Shown here: positions 16,061 through 23,560 of the stretch, piece after piece | Layout: the number at the start of each line of letters is the position of its first letter | How positions within the stretch are numbered: position 1 is the first letter of the stretch | Assembly (NCBI GenBank): GCA_964530335.1 | Contig: CAZGYG010000002.1 | Span: 55,053-119,052 of the forward strand | Direction: 5' to 3' | Length of the DNA stretch: 64,000 bases | Origin: VGDP01 sp964530335 | GTDB lineage: Bacteria; Pseudomonadota; Alphaproteobacteria; SP197 | The notes under the pieces: generated by a model | What the model saw: only the letters and a program-made list of their open reading frames with translations | The model's database searches: none | What the model was told of the DNA's origin: nothing | Translations under genes and position numbers: made by a program

Positions 16061-16885
16061 TCAATGGGCCAGCAGAACCGGCACGGTCATGTGAGCCAGC
16101 AGCGCGCGGGTCACCCCACCGAGCACGACCTCCATGAGACGCGGGTAGCCGAACGCGCCCATCACGATCAGGTCGGCGCCGAGGTCGGCGGCGCGGCTGA
16201 GAATCAGGTCGCCGACGGCCGTGTCCTCACCGTAGACCTGCGCCGCCTCGGCGTGCACCCCGTGGCGCGCCAGATAAAGCGCGATGTCGGCGCCCGGAAT
16301 GTCGCCGTGACGGCCCGACCGCTGCGGCTTGACCACGATCACGGTCACCTGGCGCGCGAGCCGCAGGATCGGCATGGCATCGTCGATGGCGCGCTTGGCC
16401 TCGCGGCTGGCGTTCCAGGCGACGAGCACCCGTTCGCCGACGGTCGCGAAATGGCCGACCCGCGGCACCACGAGCACCGGCCCGCCGGCCGCGAGCGCCA
16501 CCCTGTCGGGCAGATCCTGCGTCCCGCCGTCGGGCTCGTCCGGGTCCGCCTGGCCGACCACCGTCAGATCGCTGTAGCGCGCGTTGAGGACGACCATGTC
16601 GGGCGCGTAGCCATCCACCACCCGCCATTCCGCCGCGATGCCGGCGGCCTCGACCCGGGCCTTGAACAGCTTTTCCGCCTTGGCCGCCTGCTCGCGGCCC
16701 CATTGGACCTGCTGCTCGATGATCTCGGGCAGGATCGGCGCGTGGGTCATCATCGGCACGAACGGCGGCGCGACGACGTGCAGGCCAGTCAGGTGCGCGC
16801 CGTGGGCGCGCGCCAGGCCGAGCGCCAGGTCTATGCGCGCCGTGGCGCGCGGCGAAGCATCGACGTGAACCAGGATGTCCTTCAT
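16061..16885 (-). CDS. Universal stress protein, two-domain
   Basis: The 274-residue protein has two UspA domains. The first starts MKDILVHVDASPRATARIDLAL. The second starts near 150 with GERVLVAWNASREAKRAIDDAMP and ends in the ATP-binding-type motif DLIVMGAFGYPRLMEVVLGGVTRALL followed by MTVPVLLAH. The G-x2-G-x9-G-type pattern favours ATP binding by the second domain. A GGAGG Shine-Dalgarno sequence precedes the ATG. It follows a GNAT-like gene and a damaged small membrane ORF on the same strand and precedes hsp20. Confidence 0.88.
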   Translation of the reverse strand: MKDILVHVDASPRATARIDLALGLARAHGAHLTGLHVVAPPFVPMMTHAPILPEIIEQQVQWGREQAAKAEKLFKARVEAAGIAAEWRVVDGYAPDMVVLNARYSDLTVVGQADPDEPDGGTQDLPDRVALAAGGPVLVVPRVGHFATVGERVLVAWNASREAKRAIDDAMPILRLARQVTVIVVKPQRSGRHGDIPGADIALYLARHGVHAEAAQVYGEDTAVGDLILSRAADLGADLIVMGAFGYPRLMEVVLGGVTRALLAHMTVPVLLAH

Positions 16886-16913
16886 GAGCCGTACCTCCGG
16901 GCGAGGGGCCAGG

Positions 16914-17061
16914 TCACAGTGCGCCGCGCAACGCAACGAGGCCGACGGTCGCGGCATTGGCGGCGAGCAGCACGACGGCGATGGCGCGCAGCGCCCCGCA
17001 GCGGGTCGGCGGTTGCCGCCGCCGCCGCGAGCGCGGCCAGCCAGGATTCGATACCGCTCAT
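16914..17061 (-). pseudogene. Small membrane protein with apparent frameshift
   Basis: From the ATG at 17061, which overlaps the previous stop as ATGA, the first 22 codons (MSGIESWLAALAAAA...) have strongly G/C third positions. That bias then collapses in this frame and reappears in the next one, which reads LRAIAVVLLAANAATVGLVALRGAL and stops at 16914. Removing one base from the CCCC run at 16994-16997 joins both into a protein of about 48 residues with one transmembrane helix. No family is recognised. If the sequence is correct, translation would continue in the arginine-rich frame to 16882 (59 residues). Confidence 0.5.
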
Positions 17062-17528
17062 GGCGCGTTCCGCGCCTGGCCCGACGCCTTGCGCAGCGAC
17101 CCCGCCGTGGCATCGTAACCGACATCGCGCAAGCGCCGATGCAACTCCGATTCGCGGGCGGCCGACGGCAGAGTCACGTCGATCGCGACGCACGTGTATT
17201 CGCGCGCCAGGCCGTCGAGCACTTCGTTGAGCGCGCGGGCAAGCGAGCGGTCGAAGAAGTCGAGCCCGTAAAGGTCGTCGATGCGCAGCGTCCTGCCCCC
17301 CGGCTCGGCGACGACGCGGAAGCGGAACAGGCCGTGGATGTAACCCTGCTCGCTCTGCAGCGTCATGATGCCCGCGGGCGGCGGCGCCGCCTCGGCCAGC
17401 AGCGCAAGGGCCAGCGACCGCCACCGCTCGGGGTCGAGGCCGCTGCCCGACAACGCGAGCAGCGGGTACGCCTGGGCGACCTGGCCGCTCGACAGCGGCC
17501 GGAGAATGAACGGGCCCGGGCCGTTCAT
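17058..17528 (-). CDS. GNAT-like hypothetical protein
   Basis: The 156-residue protein shows an alternation of strands and helices compatible with a GNAT acetyltransferase: RPLSSGQVAQAYPLLAL at the N-terminus, GYIHGLFRFRVV and LRIDDLYGLDFFDRSLARALNEVLDGLA in the middle, and CVAIDVTL afterwards. A clear acetyl-CoA Q/RxxGxG/A loop is not visible, so catalysis is unproven. No specific family is recognised. It overlaps the small membrane ORF by ATGA, placing both upstream of the Usp gene. A 9-of-10 FNR-like palindrome lies about 126 bp upstream, shared with the ccoI relic on the other strand. Confidence 0.5.
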   Translation of the reverse strand: MNGPGPFILRPLSSGQVAQAYPLLALSGSGLDPERWRSLALALLAEAAPPPAGIMTLQSEQGYIHGLFRFRVVAEPGGRTLRIDDLYGLDFFDRSLARALNEVLDGLAREYTCVAIDVTLPSAARESELHRRLRDVGYDATAGSLRKASGQARNAP

Positions 17529-17653
17529 GGCGCTGCCCCGCTCGGGCTCAAGGCGCGCCGCGCCACCGTGAAGTCATGTTGAACGTGGGTCACCGTACCG
17601 CCTCTTTGGGCCACTCCCGGCCGGCAGGCTGCCGCCACCGCCGGGCGCGGTCC

Positions 17654-17667
17654 TTGAGGTGGATCAA
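17654..17667. promoter_or_regulatory. FNR/FixK-like box
   Basis: TTGAGGTGGATCAA matches TTGAT-N4-ATCAA at 9 of 10 positions. It lies between the minus-strand GNAT-like/Usp genes and the plus-strand ccoI relic, ccoS and fnr, so it could serve either direction. Confidence 0.55.
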
Positions 17668-17724
17668 TGTGCCACCCGGCAATGCGTGCGATCAGGCCCG
17701 CGGCAATTCACGCGGAGGGGTGTC

Positions 17725-17912
17725 ATTGAGCGCGCTCGCCTGGCGGCGCGCCGGCTGGTTGCCCAGAACCTGGCGTTCGCGCTGGGCTACAACGCGCTCG
17801 CGGTGCCGCTGGCGATGGCTGGGCTGGTCACGCCGGTGGTGCCGCGGCGGCCATGTCGGCCTCGTCGCTCGCCGTCATCGCCAACGCGCTGAGGCTCGCG
17901 GGCCGGCCATGA
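17725..17912 (+). pseudogene. ccoI: 3' relic of ccoI/fixI (cbb3 oxidase copper P-type ATPase)
   Basis: Only the last ~62 codons of the copper-transporting ATPase needed for cbb3 oxidase assembly remain: ARRLVAQNLAFALGYNALAVPLAMAGLVTPVV, the last membrane-helix region. After this the frame breaks. Adding one G near 17841-17844 restores AAAAMSASSLAVIANALRLAGRP and the stop at 17910-17912, which overlaps the ccoS ATG as ATGA, as in intact operons. All upstream domains (metal-binding, phosphorylation and ATP-binding) and ccoG/ccoH are absent. The gene is therefore a deletion relic with or without the extra frameshift. Confidence 0.75.
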
Positions 17913-18085
17913 CCGGGCTGCTCTACCTGATCCCCGCGGCGCTGCTGCTCGGCCTGGTCGGGCTCGCCGGCTTCCTGTGGGCGCTGGCCCACGGCCAGTT
18001 CGACGACCTGGACGGGGCTGGCCAGCGCATCCTGTTCGACCCCGACGACCCGCCCGACGGCGACGGCCCCGACTTGCGACCGTAG
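17909..18085 (+). CDS. ccoS: Cytochrome oxidase maturation protein CcoS
   Basis: The 58-residue protein begins MTGLLYLIPAALLLGLVGLAGFLWAL, a single transmembrane helix, followed by HGQFDDLDGAGQRILFDPD, the characteristic soluble tail of CcoS/FixS. CcoS is needed for cofactor insertion into the cbb3 oxidase. The ORF is intact and of normal family length, and still overlaps the end of the ccoI relic. No ccoNOP genes are in the window, so whether the product has a client oxidase is unknown. Confidence 0.88.
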   Translation: MTGLLYLIPAALLLGLVGLAGFLWALAHGQFDDLDGAGQRILFDPDDPPDGDGPDLRP

Positions 18086-18128
18086 CCAATCCTCGCCATA
18101 TTCCCTCCCGGGCACGGCGGGTCGAATC

Positions 18129-18878
18129 ATGCTGCGGTTCAACGTGGCGTTGCAGGCGAGGAACCGGTCGCGGGCCGAGACGGGCCCGTGCGCGACCTGC
18201 GATGTCCGCGAGCTCGTGTTCTGCTCCGCGCTCGGCCAGGACGAACAGCCGCGCATTGCCGCCATCGTCCATGAGATCAAGGCCGAAGCGCGGCAGACCG
18301 TCTTCTACGAAGGCGACCCGGCGCAGTTCGTGTTCAACGTCACCGACGGCGCGGTGAAGCTCTACAAACTGCTGGCCGACGGCCGCCGCCAGGTGACCGG
18401 CTTCCTGTTCCGTGGCGATTTCCTGGGCCTGGCGCTGAACACGAGCTACGCCTACTCGGCCGAGGCGATCGTGCCGACCCGGCTGTGCCGCTTTCCGCGC
18501 GCCGAGCTCGAGCACCTGCTCGATGCCTTCCCGCGGCTGGAACGGCGCATGCTCGCCATGGCCGGCAACGAACTGGTCGCGGCCCAGGACCAGATGCTGC
18601 TGCTCGGGCGAAAGTCGGCGCGCGAGCGGATCGTGTCGTTCCTGCTGCTGCTCGCCGACCGGGCGAAGCGGGGCGCGGGCGACGGCGAGGAGCCGGTACG
18701 GTTGCCGATGACGCGCAACGACATCGGCGACTACCTGGGGCTGACCACCGAAACGGTCAGCCGCACCCTGACCGAGCTGCGCAAGAGCCGCCTGATCGAG
18801 CTGGACGGGCCGAACGCGGCACACCTGCTCGACCGTGACGCGCTCGTGACCATCGCGGCGGGCGACGCGCAAGCCTGA
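18129..18878 (+). CDS. Crp/Fnr-family transcriptional regulator, FNR-type with Fe-S ligands
   Basis: The 249-residue regulator has an N-terminal cluster C21-x2-C24-x7-C32 and a central C120 (TRLCRFPRAEL), the four-cysteine set of oxygen-sensing [4Fe-4S] FNR/FnrL proteins. The cyclic-nucleotide-binding-like beta roll spans about 45-150. The C-terminal winged helix contains MTRNDIGDYLGLTTETVSRTLTEL, whose E-T-V-S-R recognition helix is that of proteins binding TTGAT-N4-ATCAA. It lies 43 bp after ccoS. Three such sites occur within 11 kb upstream, so control of the surrounding stress genes is a reasonable inference. Confidence 0.9.
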   Translation: MLRFNVALQARNRSRAETGPCATCDVRELVFCSALGQDEQPRIAAIVHEIKAEARQTVFYEGDPAQFVFNVTDGAVKLYKLLADGRRQVTGFLFRGDFLGLALNTSYAYSAEAIVPTRLCRFPRAELEHLLDAFPRLERRMLAMAGNELVAAQDQMLLLGRKSARERIVSFLLLLADRAKRGAGDGEEPVRLPMTRNDIGDYLGLTTETVSRTLTELRKSRLIELDGPNAAHLLDRDALVTIAAGDAQA

Positions 18879-18932
18879 ACCGCGTGGCCCGTGCGCGATC
18901 GCGGCGCGCGCGGGGCGGAACACCGAAGGAAT

Positions 18933-19009
18933 TGGCGCGCCCGGAGAGACTCGAACTCCCAACCCCCAGATTCGTAGTCTGGTGCTCTATCCAATTGAGC
19001 TACGGGCGC
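18933..19009 (-). tRNA. tRNA-Arg(ACG)
   Basis: The minus strand folds as a cloverleaf: acceptor GCGCCCG/CGGGCGC, D arm GCTC...GAGC, anticodon stem CCAGA/TCTGG with loop CTACGAA (anticodon ACG), T arm GGGAG-TTCGAGT-CTCTC, discriminator G and an encoded CCA (77 nt). It is divergent from lptF. Confidence 0.95.
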
Positions 19010-19150
19010 CCAGGCCCGACCGCGGACGGCCGGCGCGAGGGGAGAGAACCTAGGCAAACCGGCGCGCCCGCGCAAGTCCGGCCGGAACGCCCGGAACGGC
19101 CCTGATCGGCCCCGCTGGTCGCCTTGCCGCGAAGCCGCTATACAGGCCGC

Positions 19151-20263
19151 ATGAGCCGGAGCGCCCGCTACATCCTGCGCCAGCTCGTCGCGGCGCTCGC
19201 CCTGGTCACCCTGGCGCTGACCGGCGTCGTGTGGCTCAGCCAGTCGCTGCGTTTCGTCGATCTGATCGTCAACAGGGGGCTTTCGGTCGTCGCCTTCCTG
19301 AAACTGACGGTGCTGCTGCTGCCGACGTTCCTGGCCCTGATCCTGCCGATCGCGCTGTTCTGCGCCGTCCTGTTCACCTACAGCCGGCTGACCGCCGAGC
19401 GCGAGCTCGTCATCCTGCGCTCGGCCGGGCTGGGGCCTGGGGCGCTCGCCCGCCCCGCCCTCGTGCTGGCGCTGGCGATCGTGGCCGTGCTCCACGGCAC
19501 CACGCTCTACCTGATGCCGGCCGGCTATCGCACGTTCAAGGACCAGCAGTTCATCGTCCGCTCGGACCTGACCGGGATCCTGCTGCAGGAGGGCGCGTTC
19601 AACGACCTGGCGGCGGGGCTCACGGTCTACGTGCGCGCGATCGCGGCGAACGGCGACATCCTCGGCATCCTGGTCCACGACGAACGGACACCGGACCGAC
19701 CGGTGACGATGATGGCCGAGACCGGCGCGCTGGTCACGACGGAGTCCGGGCCGCGGCTCGTGCTGGTCAACGGCAACCGCCAACGGATCGAGACCGACGG
19801 GCGCAACCTGAGCCTGCTCTACTTCGATCGCTACACCCTCGACTTGTCCCAGTTCGCCGAGCCCTTGGAGTCGCGTTGGCGCGAGCCGCGCGAGCGATAT
19901 CTGCACGAGCTGGTCGGGCCGCCCCGGCGCGAGGAGGACACGACCTATCGGGCCGAGCTGCTGGCCGAGGCGCACGGCCGGCTGGCGGCACCGTGGGGCG
20001 CGTTCGGGCTGACCATGATCGCGCTGGCCGCCGTGCTCAGCGGCGAATTCAGCCGGCGCGGCGGCGGCGCCCGCATCGGCGGCGCCATGGCCGCCGCCGT
20101 CGCGTTCGTCGCCCTGGGCCAGGTGCTGGCCCGCGCCATCATCGCGGTGCCCGCGCTGGTCCCGGCGCTGTGGGCGGTCCAGCTCGTCACCCCCCTCGCC
20201 GCGTGGGCGGTGCTGCGCCAGCACCGCTGGCCGCGACGCAGGCCCATGGCCTGGCCGGCCTGA
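19151..20263 (+). CDS. lptF: LPS export ABC transporter permease LptF
   Basis: The 370-residue inner-membrane protein of the YjgP/YjgQ family has three helices before and three after a central periplasmic jellyroll domain (about 120-260). Landmarks are YILRQLVAALALVTLALTGVVWLSQSLRFVD at the N-terminus and the coupling-type segment FTYSRLTAERELVILRSAGLG. With LptG and LptB it drives lipopolysaccharide from the inner membrane to LptA/LptD. The ATG at 19151 follows a TATACA hexamer (19139-19144) by only 6 nt, leaving little room for a leader. It is followed by lptG after 5 bp. Confidence 0.92.
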   Translation: MSRSARYILRQLVAALALVTLALTGVVWLSQSLRFVDLIVNRGLSVVAFLKLTVLLLPTFLALILPIALFCAVLFTYSRLTAERELVILRSAGLGPGALARPALVLALAIVAVLHGTTLYLMPAGYRTFKDQQFIVRSDLTGILLQEGAFNDLAAGLTVYVRAIAANGDILGILVHDERTPDRPVTMMAETGALVTTESGPRLVLVNGNRQRIETDGRNLSLLYFDRYTLDLSQFAEPLESRWREPRERYLHELVGPPRREEDTTYRAELLAEAHGRLAAPWGAFGLTMIALAAVLSGEFSRRGGGARIGGAMAAAVAFVALGQVLARAIIAVPALVPALWAVQLVTPLAAWAVLRQHRWPRRRPMAWPA

Positions 20264-20268
20264 CCGCC

Positions 20269-21363
20269 GTGCGCATCGGCTGGTCGTTCTCGTCGTACAT
20301 CGGGCGCCAATTCCTGGTCGGCGTCGGCGGCGTGCTGCTGGTCCTGGCGGTGCTCGCGTTCGTCATCGATTTCGTCGAGCTGTCGCGCCGCGCCGCGAGC
20401 CAGGAGGACGTCGACGCCGGCATGGCGCTGGCCATGGCGGCGCTGCGCGTGCCGTTCCTGGTCGAGAAGGTCGTGCCCTTCGCCGTGCTGTTCGGCACGA
20501 TGTATTGCTACACCCGGCTGACCCGTACCCACGAGTTGGTCGTGGCGCGCGCGGCCGGCGTCTCGGTCTGGCAGTTCCTGCTGCCGGCGCTCGCCATCGC
20601 GACCCTGATCGGCGCCTTCGTCGTCACGGTGTTCAATCCGTTGTCGTCGGTCCTGGCCATGCGCTTCGAGCAACTCGAATCGCGCTACATGTCCGGCCGG
20701 CCGAGCCTGCTCGCCGTTTCGCCTTCGGGGCTGTGGCTGCGCGAGGGCGACGCGCGCGGGCAGACCGTGATCCACGCCCGCCACGTCGCCGACCAGGGGG
20801 TCGAACTGCGTGACGCGATCTTCTTCCTGTTCGAAGGCACCGATCGGTTCGTCCGTCGCATCGACGCGGCCGAGGCGCGGCTGGAAGACGGCACCTGGCA
20901 ACTCACCGGAGTGGTCGTCACGGCCCCGGACACGCCGGCGGTCGTGCGCGATCGGGACACGCTGCCGACGACGTTGACGCTCGCGCGCATCCAGGAGGGC
21001 TTCGCGCCGCCGGAGACCATGTCGTTCTGGGACATCCCGTCGTTCGTGGCGACCCTCGAGGCCGCCGGCTTTTCCGGCCAGCGCCACCGGCTCTACTGGC
21101 ACGCGACGCTCGCGGGACCGGTGCTGCTGCTGGCCATGGTCCTGATCGGCGCCACGTTCTCGTTGCGCCTGACCCGGCTGGGCGGTACCGGGGCGCTCAT
21201 GTTCGGCGGCCTGCTCGCCGGGTTCACGCTCTACTTCGTCACCGACGTGACCCGCGCCATGGGGCTGTCCGGTGTGCTGCCGACCATCCTGGCCGCCTGG
21301 TCGCCCGCGCTGGCCGCGACGCTCGCGGGGCTGGCGCTGCTCGTCCACCTCGAGGAAGGTTGA
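20269..21363 (+). CDS. lptG: LPS export ABC transporter permease LptG
   Basis: The 364-residue protein is the partner permease of LptF. It starts with the GTG at 20269, giving MRIGWSFSSYIGRQFLVGVGG, with helices at both ends and a periplasmic jellyroll domain in the middle. The cytoplasmic coupling segment YCYTRLTRTHELVVARAAGVS matches LptF's, and the final helices include LYWHATLAGPVLLLAMVLIGATFSLR. No ATG lies upstream in frame within the lptF-lptG junction. It is followed by lptD 4 bp later, forming one LPS-export transcription unit. Confidence 0.92.
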   Translation: MRIGWSFSSYIGRQFLVGVGGVLLVLAVLAFVIDFVELSRRAASQEDVDAGMALAMAALRVPFLVEKVVPFAVLFGTMYCYTRLTRTHELVVARAAGVSVWQFLLPALAIATLIGAFVVTVFNPLSSVLAMRFEQLESRYMSGRPSLLAVSPSGLWLREGDARGQTVIHARHVADQGVELRDAIFFLFEGTDRFVRRIDAAEARLEDGTWQLTGVVVTAPDTPAVVRDRDTLPTTLTLARIQEGFAPPETMSFWDIPSFVATLEAAGFSGQRHRLYWHATLAGPVLLLAMVLIGATFSLRLTRLGGTGALMFGGLLAGFTLYFVTDVTRAMGLSGVLPTILAAWSPALAATLAGLALLVHLEEG

Positions 21364-21367
21364 GCCC

Positions 21368-23512
21368 GTGGGCCGGGGCTGGCACGCGGCGCTGCTGGCG
21401 GCCTTGGTCGCGCTCGCCGGCGCCCAGGACGCCCACGCCCAGGACATGACGACCTTCCGGGAGCCGTCGGTGTTCCGGGCGGACGAGATCGAGTACGACC
21501 GCGAGCTCGGCCAGGTCACCGCGCGCGGCCACGTCGAGATCGGCCAGGGCGAGCGCATCCTGCTGGCCGACACGGTCAGCTACAACCAGCGCACCGACAC
21601 GGTGATCGCGGCCGGCACCGTGACGCTCCTGGAGCCGAGCGGCGACGTGGTGTTCGCCGACTACGTCGAGCTGACCGACCAGTTCCGCGAGGGGGTCATC
21701 CGCGGCATCCGGGTGCTGCTGGCCGATCGTTCGCGCTTCGCCGCCAACGGCGCGGTGCGCACCGGCGGGCGCATCACCACCATGTCCAAGGCGGTCTATT
21801 CCCCGTGCGAGCTGTGCCGCGAGGATCCCGCCCGGCCGCCGCTGTGGCAGCTCAAGGCGCTGCGGATCGTCCACGACCAGGAGCGCCACGACGTTATCTA
21901 CAAGGACGCCTGGCTCGAGGTGTACGGGGTCCCGGTGCTTTACACGCCCTATTTCCGCCACCCCGACCCGACCGTGAAGCGGCGGACCGGGCTGCTCGCG
22001 CCGAGCTTCGGCAGCTCGCGCAACCTGGGCAGTTCGATCGAGACGCCGCTCTACGTCGTGCTCGCGCCCAACCGGGACTTCACCTTCTCGCCCAAGTTCA
22101 CGACCCGGGAAGGCGCGGTTTTCCAAGGCGAATACCGGGCGCTGACGGCGGGCGGCGGCTACACCCTGCAAGGCAGCATCACCCGCACCGACGACCGCGA
22201 CGAGAACGCCATCCGGACCGGCGGCCAGGAGACGCGCGGCCACGTGCGCGGCAACGGTCTGTTCCAGATCGACGAAACCTGGCGCTGGGGCTTCGACGCC
22301 TACCGCGCCACCGACGACACCTACCTGTCGCGTTACGGCATCGATTCGGTCGACACCTTGACCTCGCGCCTGTTCGCCGAAGGCTTTCGCGGCCGCTCGT
22401 ACGCGACGGCGGAAGGGTTCCTGTTTCAGGGCCTCCAGGCCAACGACGATCCGGGGCTGACGCCGATCGTGGCGCCCGACTTCGACGTCAACCTGGTCGG
22501 TCGGCCGCGCGAGGACGGCTCGTTCCTCACCGTCGACGCCAACGGTCTGGTGCTGACCCGTGACGAGGGAACCGACAGCCGCCGGCTGTCGCTGGCGGCG
22601 GCGTGGCACATACCAAGGATCGGCCGCTTCGGCGATGTCTGGGAGCTGACGGCAAGCCTGCGCGGCGACGGCTATCACGCCGAGGACGTGGTCCAGACGG
22701 GCGGCGGCACCGAGGACGGCTTCTCCAGCCGCGTGGTGCCCCAGCTCTCGCTCGCCGGGCGCTGGCCGCTGATGCGCCCGCTCGGCACGACCACCCAGGT
22801 CATCGAACCGATCGTCGTGGCCACCGTCAGCCCTTACGGCGGCAATACCTCGCGCATCCCGAACGAGGACAGCACCGATTTCGAGCTGACCGACATCAAC
22901 CTGTTCGAGCCGCAGCGCTTTCCCGGGCTCGACCGGGTCGAGGGCGGCCCCCGCGTCGCCTACGGGCTGCGCATGGGCGTGTTCGGCGCTGGCGGCGGCC
23001 AAACGTCCGCCTTGTTCGGCCAAGGCTACCGGGTCCACAACGACGATACCTTCGCCATCGGCTCCGGGCTCGAGAGCCAATTTTCCGATTTCGTCGGCCG
23101 CATCGAGGTGGCGCCCAGCGCGAACCTGGGCCTCGCCTACCGATTCCGCCTCGACAAGGACGACCTGGAGTTCCGGCGCAACGAGATCGAGGCGGTCCTG
23201 GGCCCGCCCGATCTGCGCCTCACGATCAGCTACCTCGGGCTCGACGACAAGGCCGGCGCCGTCGAGGACCCGGAAGGGCGCGAGGAGATCAGCCTGGGCG
23301 GCCTGGCCCGTTTCCTCCAATCGTGGACGCTCAGCGCCGAGGCCCGGCGCGATCTCAACGGCGCCGGCTTCGTCTCCGCCGGCGGCAGCTTGATCTACGA
23401 GGACGAGTGCGTCACGCTCGGGCTGCGTGTGCAGCGCCGCTTCACCAGCGATCGCGACGCGCCGGCCGACACCTCGTTCTTGCTCGTTGTCAAGCTGCGT
23501 CACCTCGGCTAG
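21368..23512 (+). CDS. lptD: LPS-assembly outer membrane protein LptD
   Basis: The 714-residue protein begins with a GTG and a signal peptide cleaved near AHAQD. An N-terminal OstA/LptA-like jellyroll (about 30-150) contains FRADEIEYDRELGQVTARGHVEI. The large C-terminal domain has the alternating, aromatic-rich pattern of an outer-membrane barrel (to 714). Cysteines in SPCELCRED and in DECVTLG could make interdomain disulfides as in characterised LptD. It inserts LPS into the outer leaflet together with LptE. It lies between lptG and surA, as expected since SurA chaperones LptD. Confidence 0.9.
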   Translation: MGRGWHAALLAALVALAGAQDAHAQDMTTFREPSVFRADEIEYDRELGQVTARGHVEIGQGERILLADTVSYNQRTDTVIAAGTVTLLEPSGDVVFADYVELTDQFREGVIRGIRVLLADRSRFAANGAVRTGGRITTMSKAVYSPCELCREDPARPPLWQLKALRIVHDQERHDVIYKDAWLEVYGVPVLYTPYFRHPDPTVKRRTGLLAPSFGSSRNLGSSIETPLYVVLAPNRDFTFSPKFTTREGAVFQGEYRALTAGGGYTLQGSITRTDDRDENAIRTGGQETRGHVRGNGLFQIDETWRWGFDAYRATDDTYLSRYGIDSVDTLTSRLFAEGFRGRSYATAEGFLFQGLQANDDPGLTPIVAPDFDVNLVGRPREDGSFLTVDANGLVLTRDEGTDSRRLSLAAAWHIPRIGRFGDVWELTASLRGDGYHAEDVVQTGGGTEDGFSSRVVPQLSLAGRWPLMRPLGTTTQVIEPIVVATVSPYGGNTSRIPNEDSTDFELTDINLFEPQRFPGLDRVEGGPRVAYGLRMGVFGAGGGQTSALFGQGYRVHNDDTFAIGSGLESQFSDFVGRIEVAPSANLGLAYRFRLDKDDLEFRRNEIEAVLGPPDLRLTISYLGLDDKAGAVEDPEGREEISLGGLARFLQSWTLSAEARRDLNGAGFVSAGGSLIYEDECVTLGLRVQRRFTSDRDAPADTSFLLVVKLRHLG

Positions 23513-23560
23513 ACACCCGGGTGAAGGGACACTCGTTTCGCCACCGTTGCCTTCGAGGTC

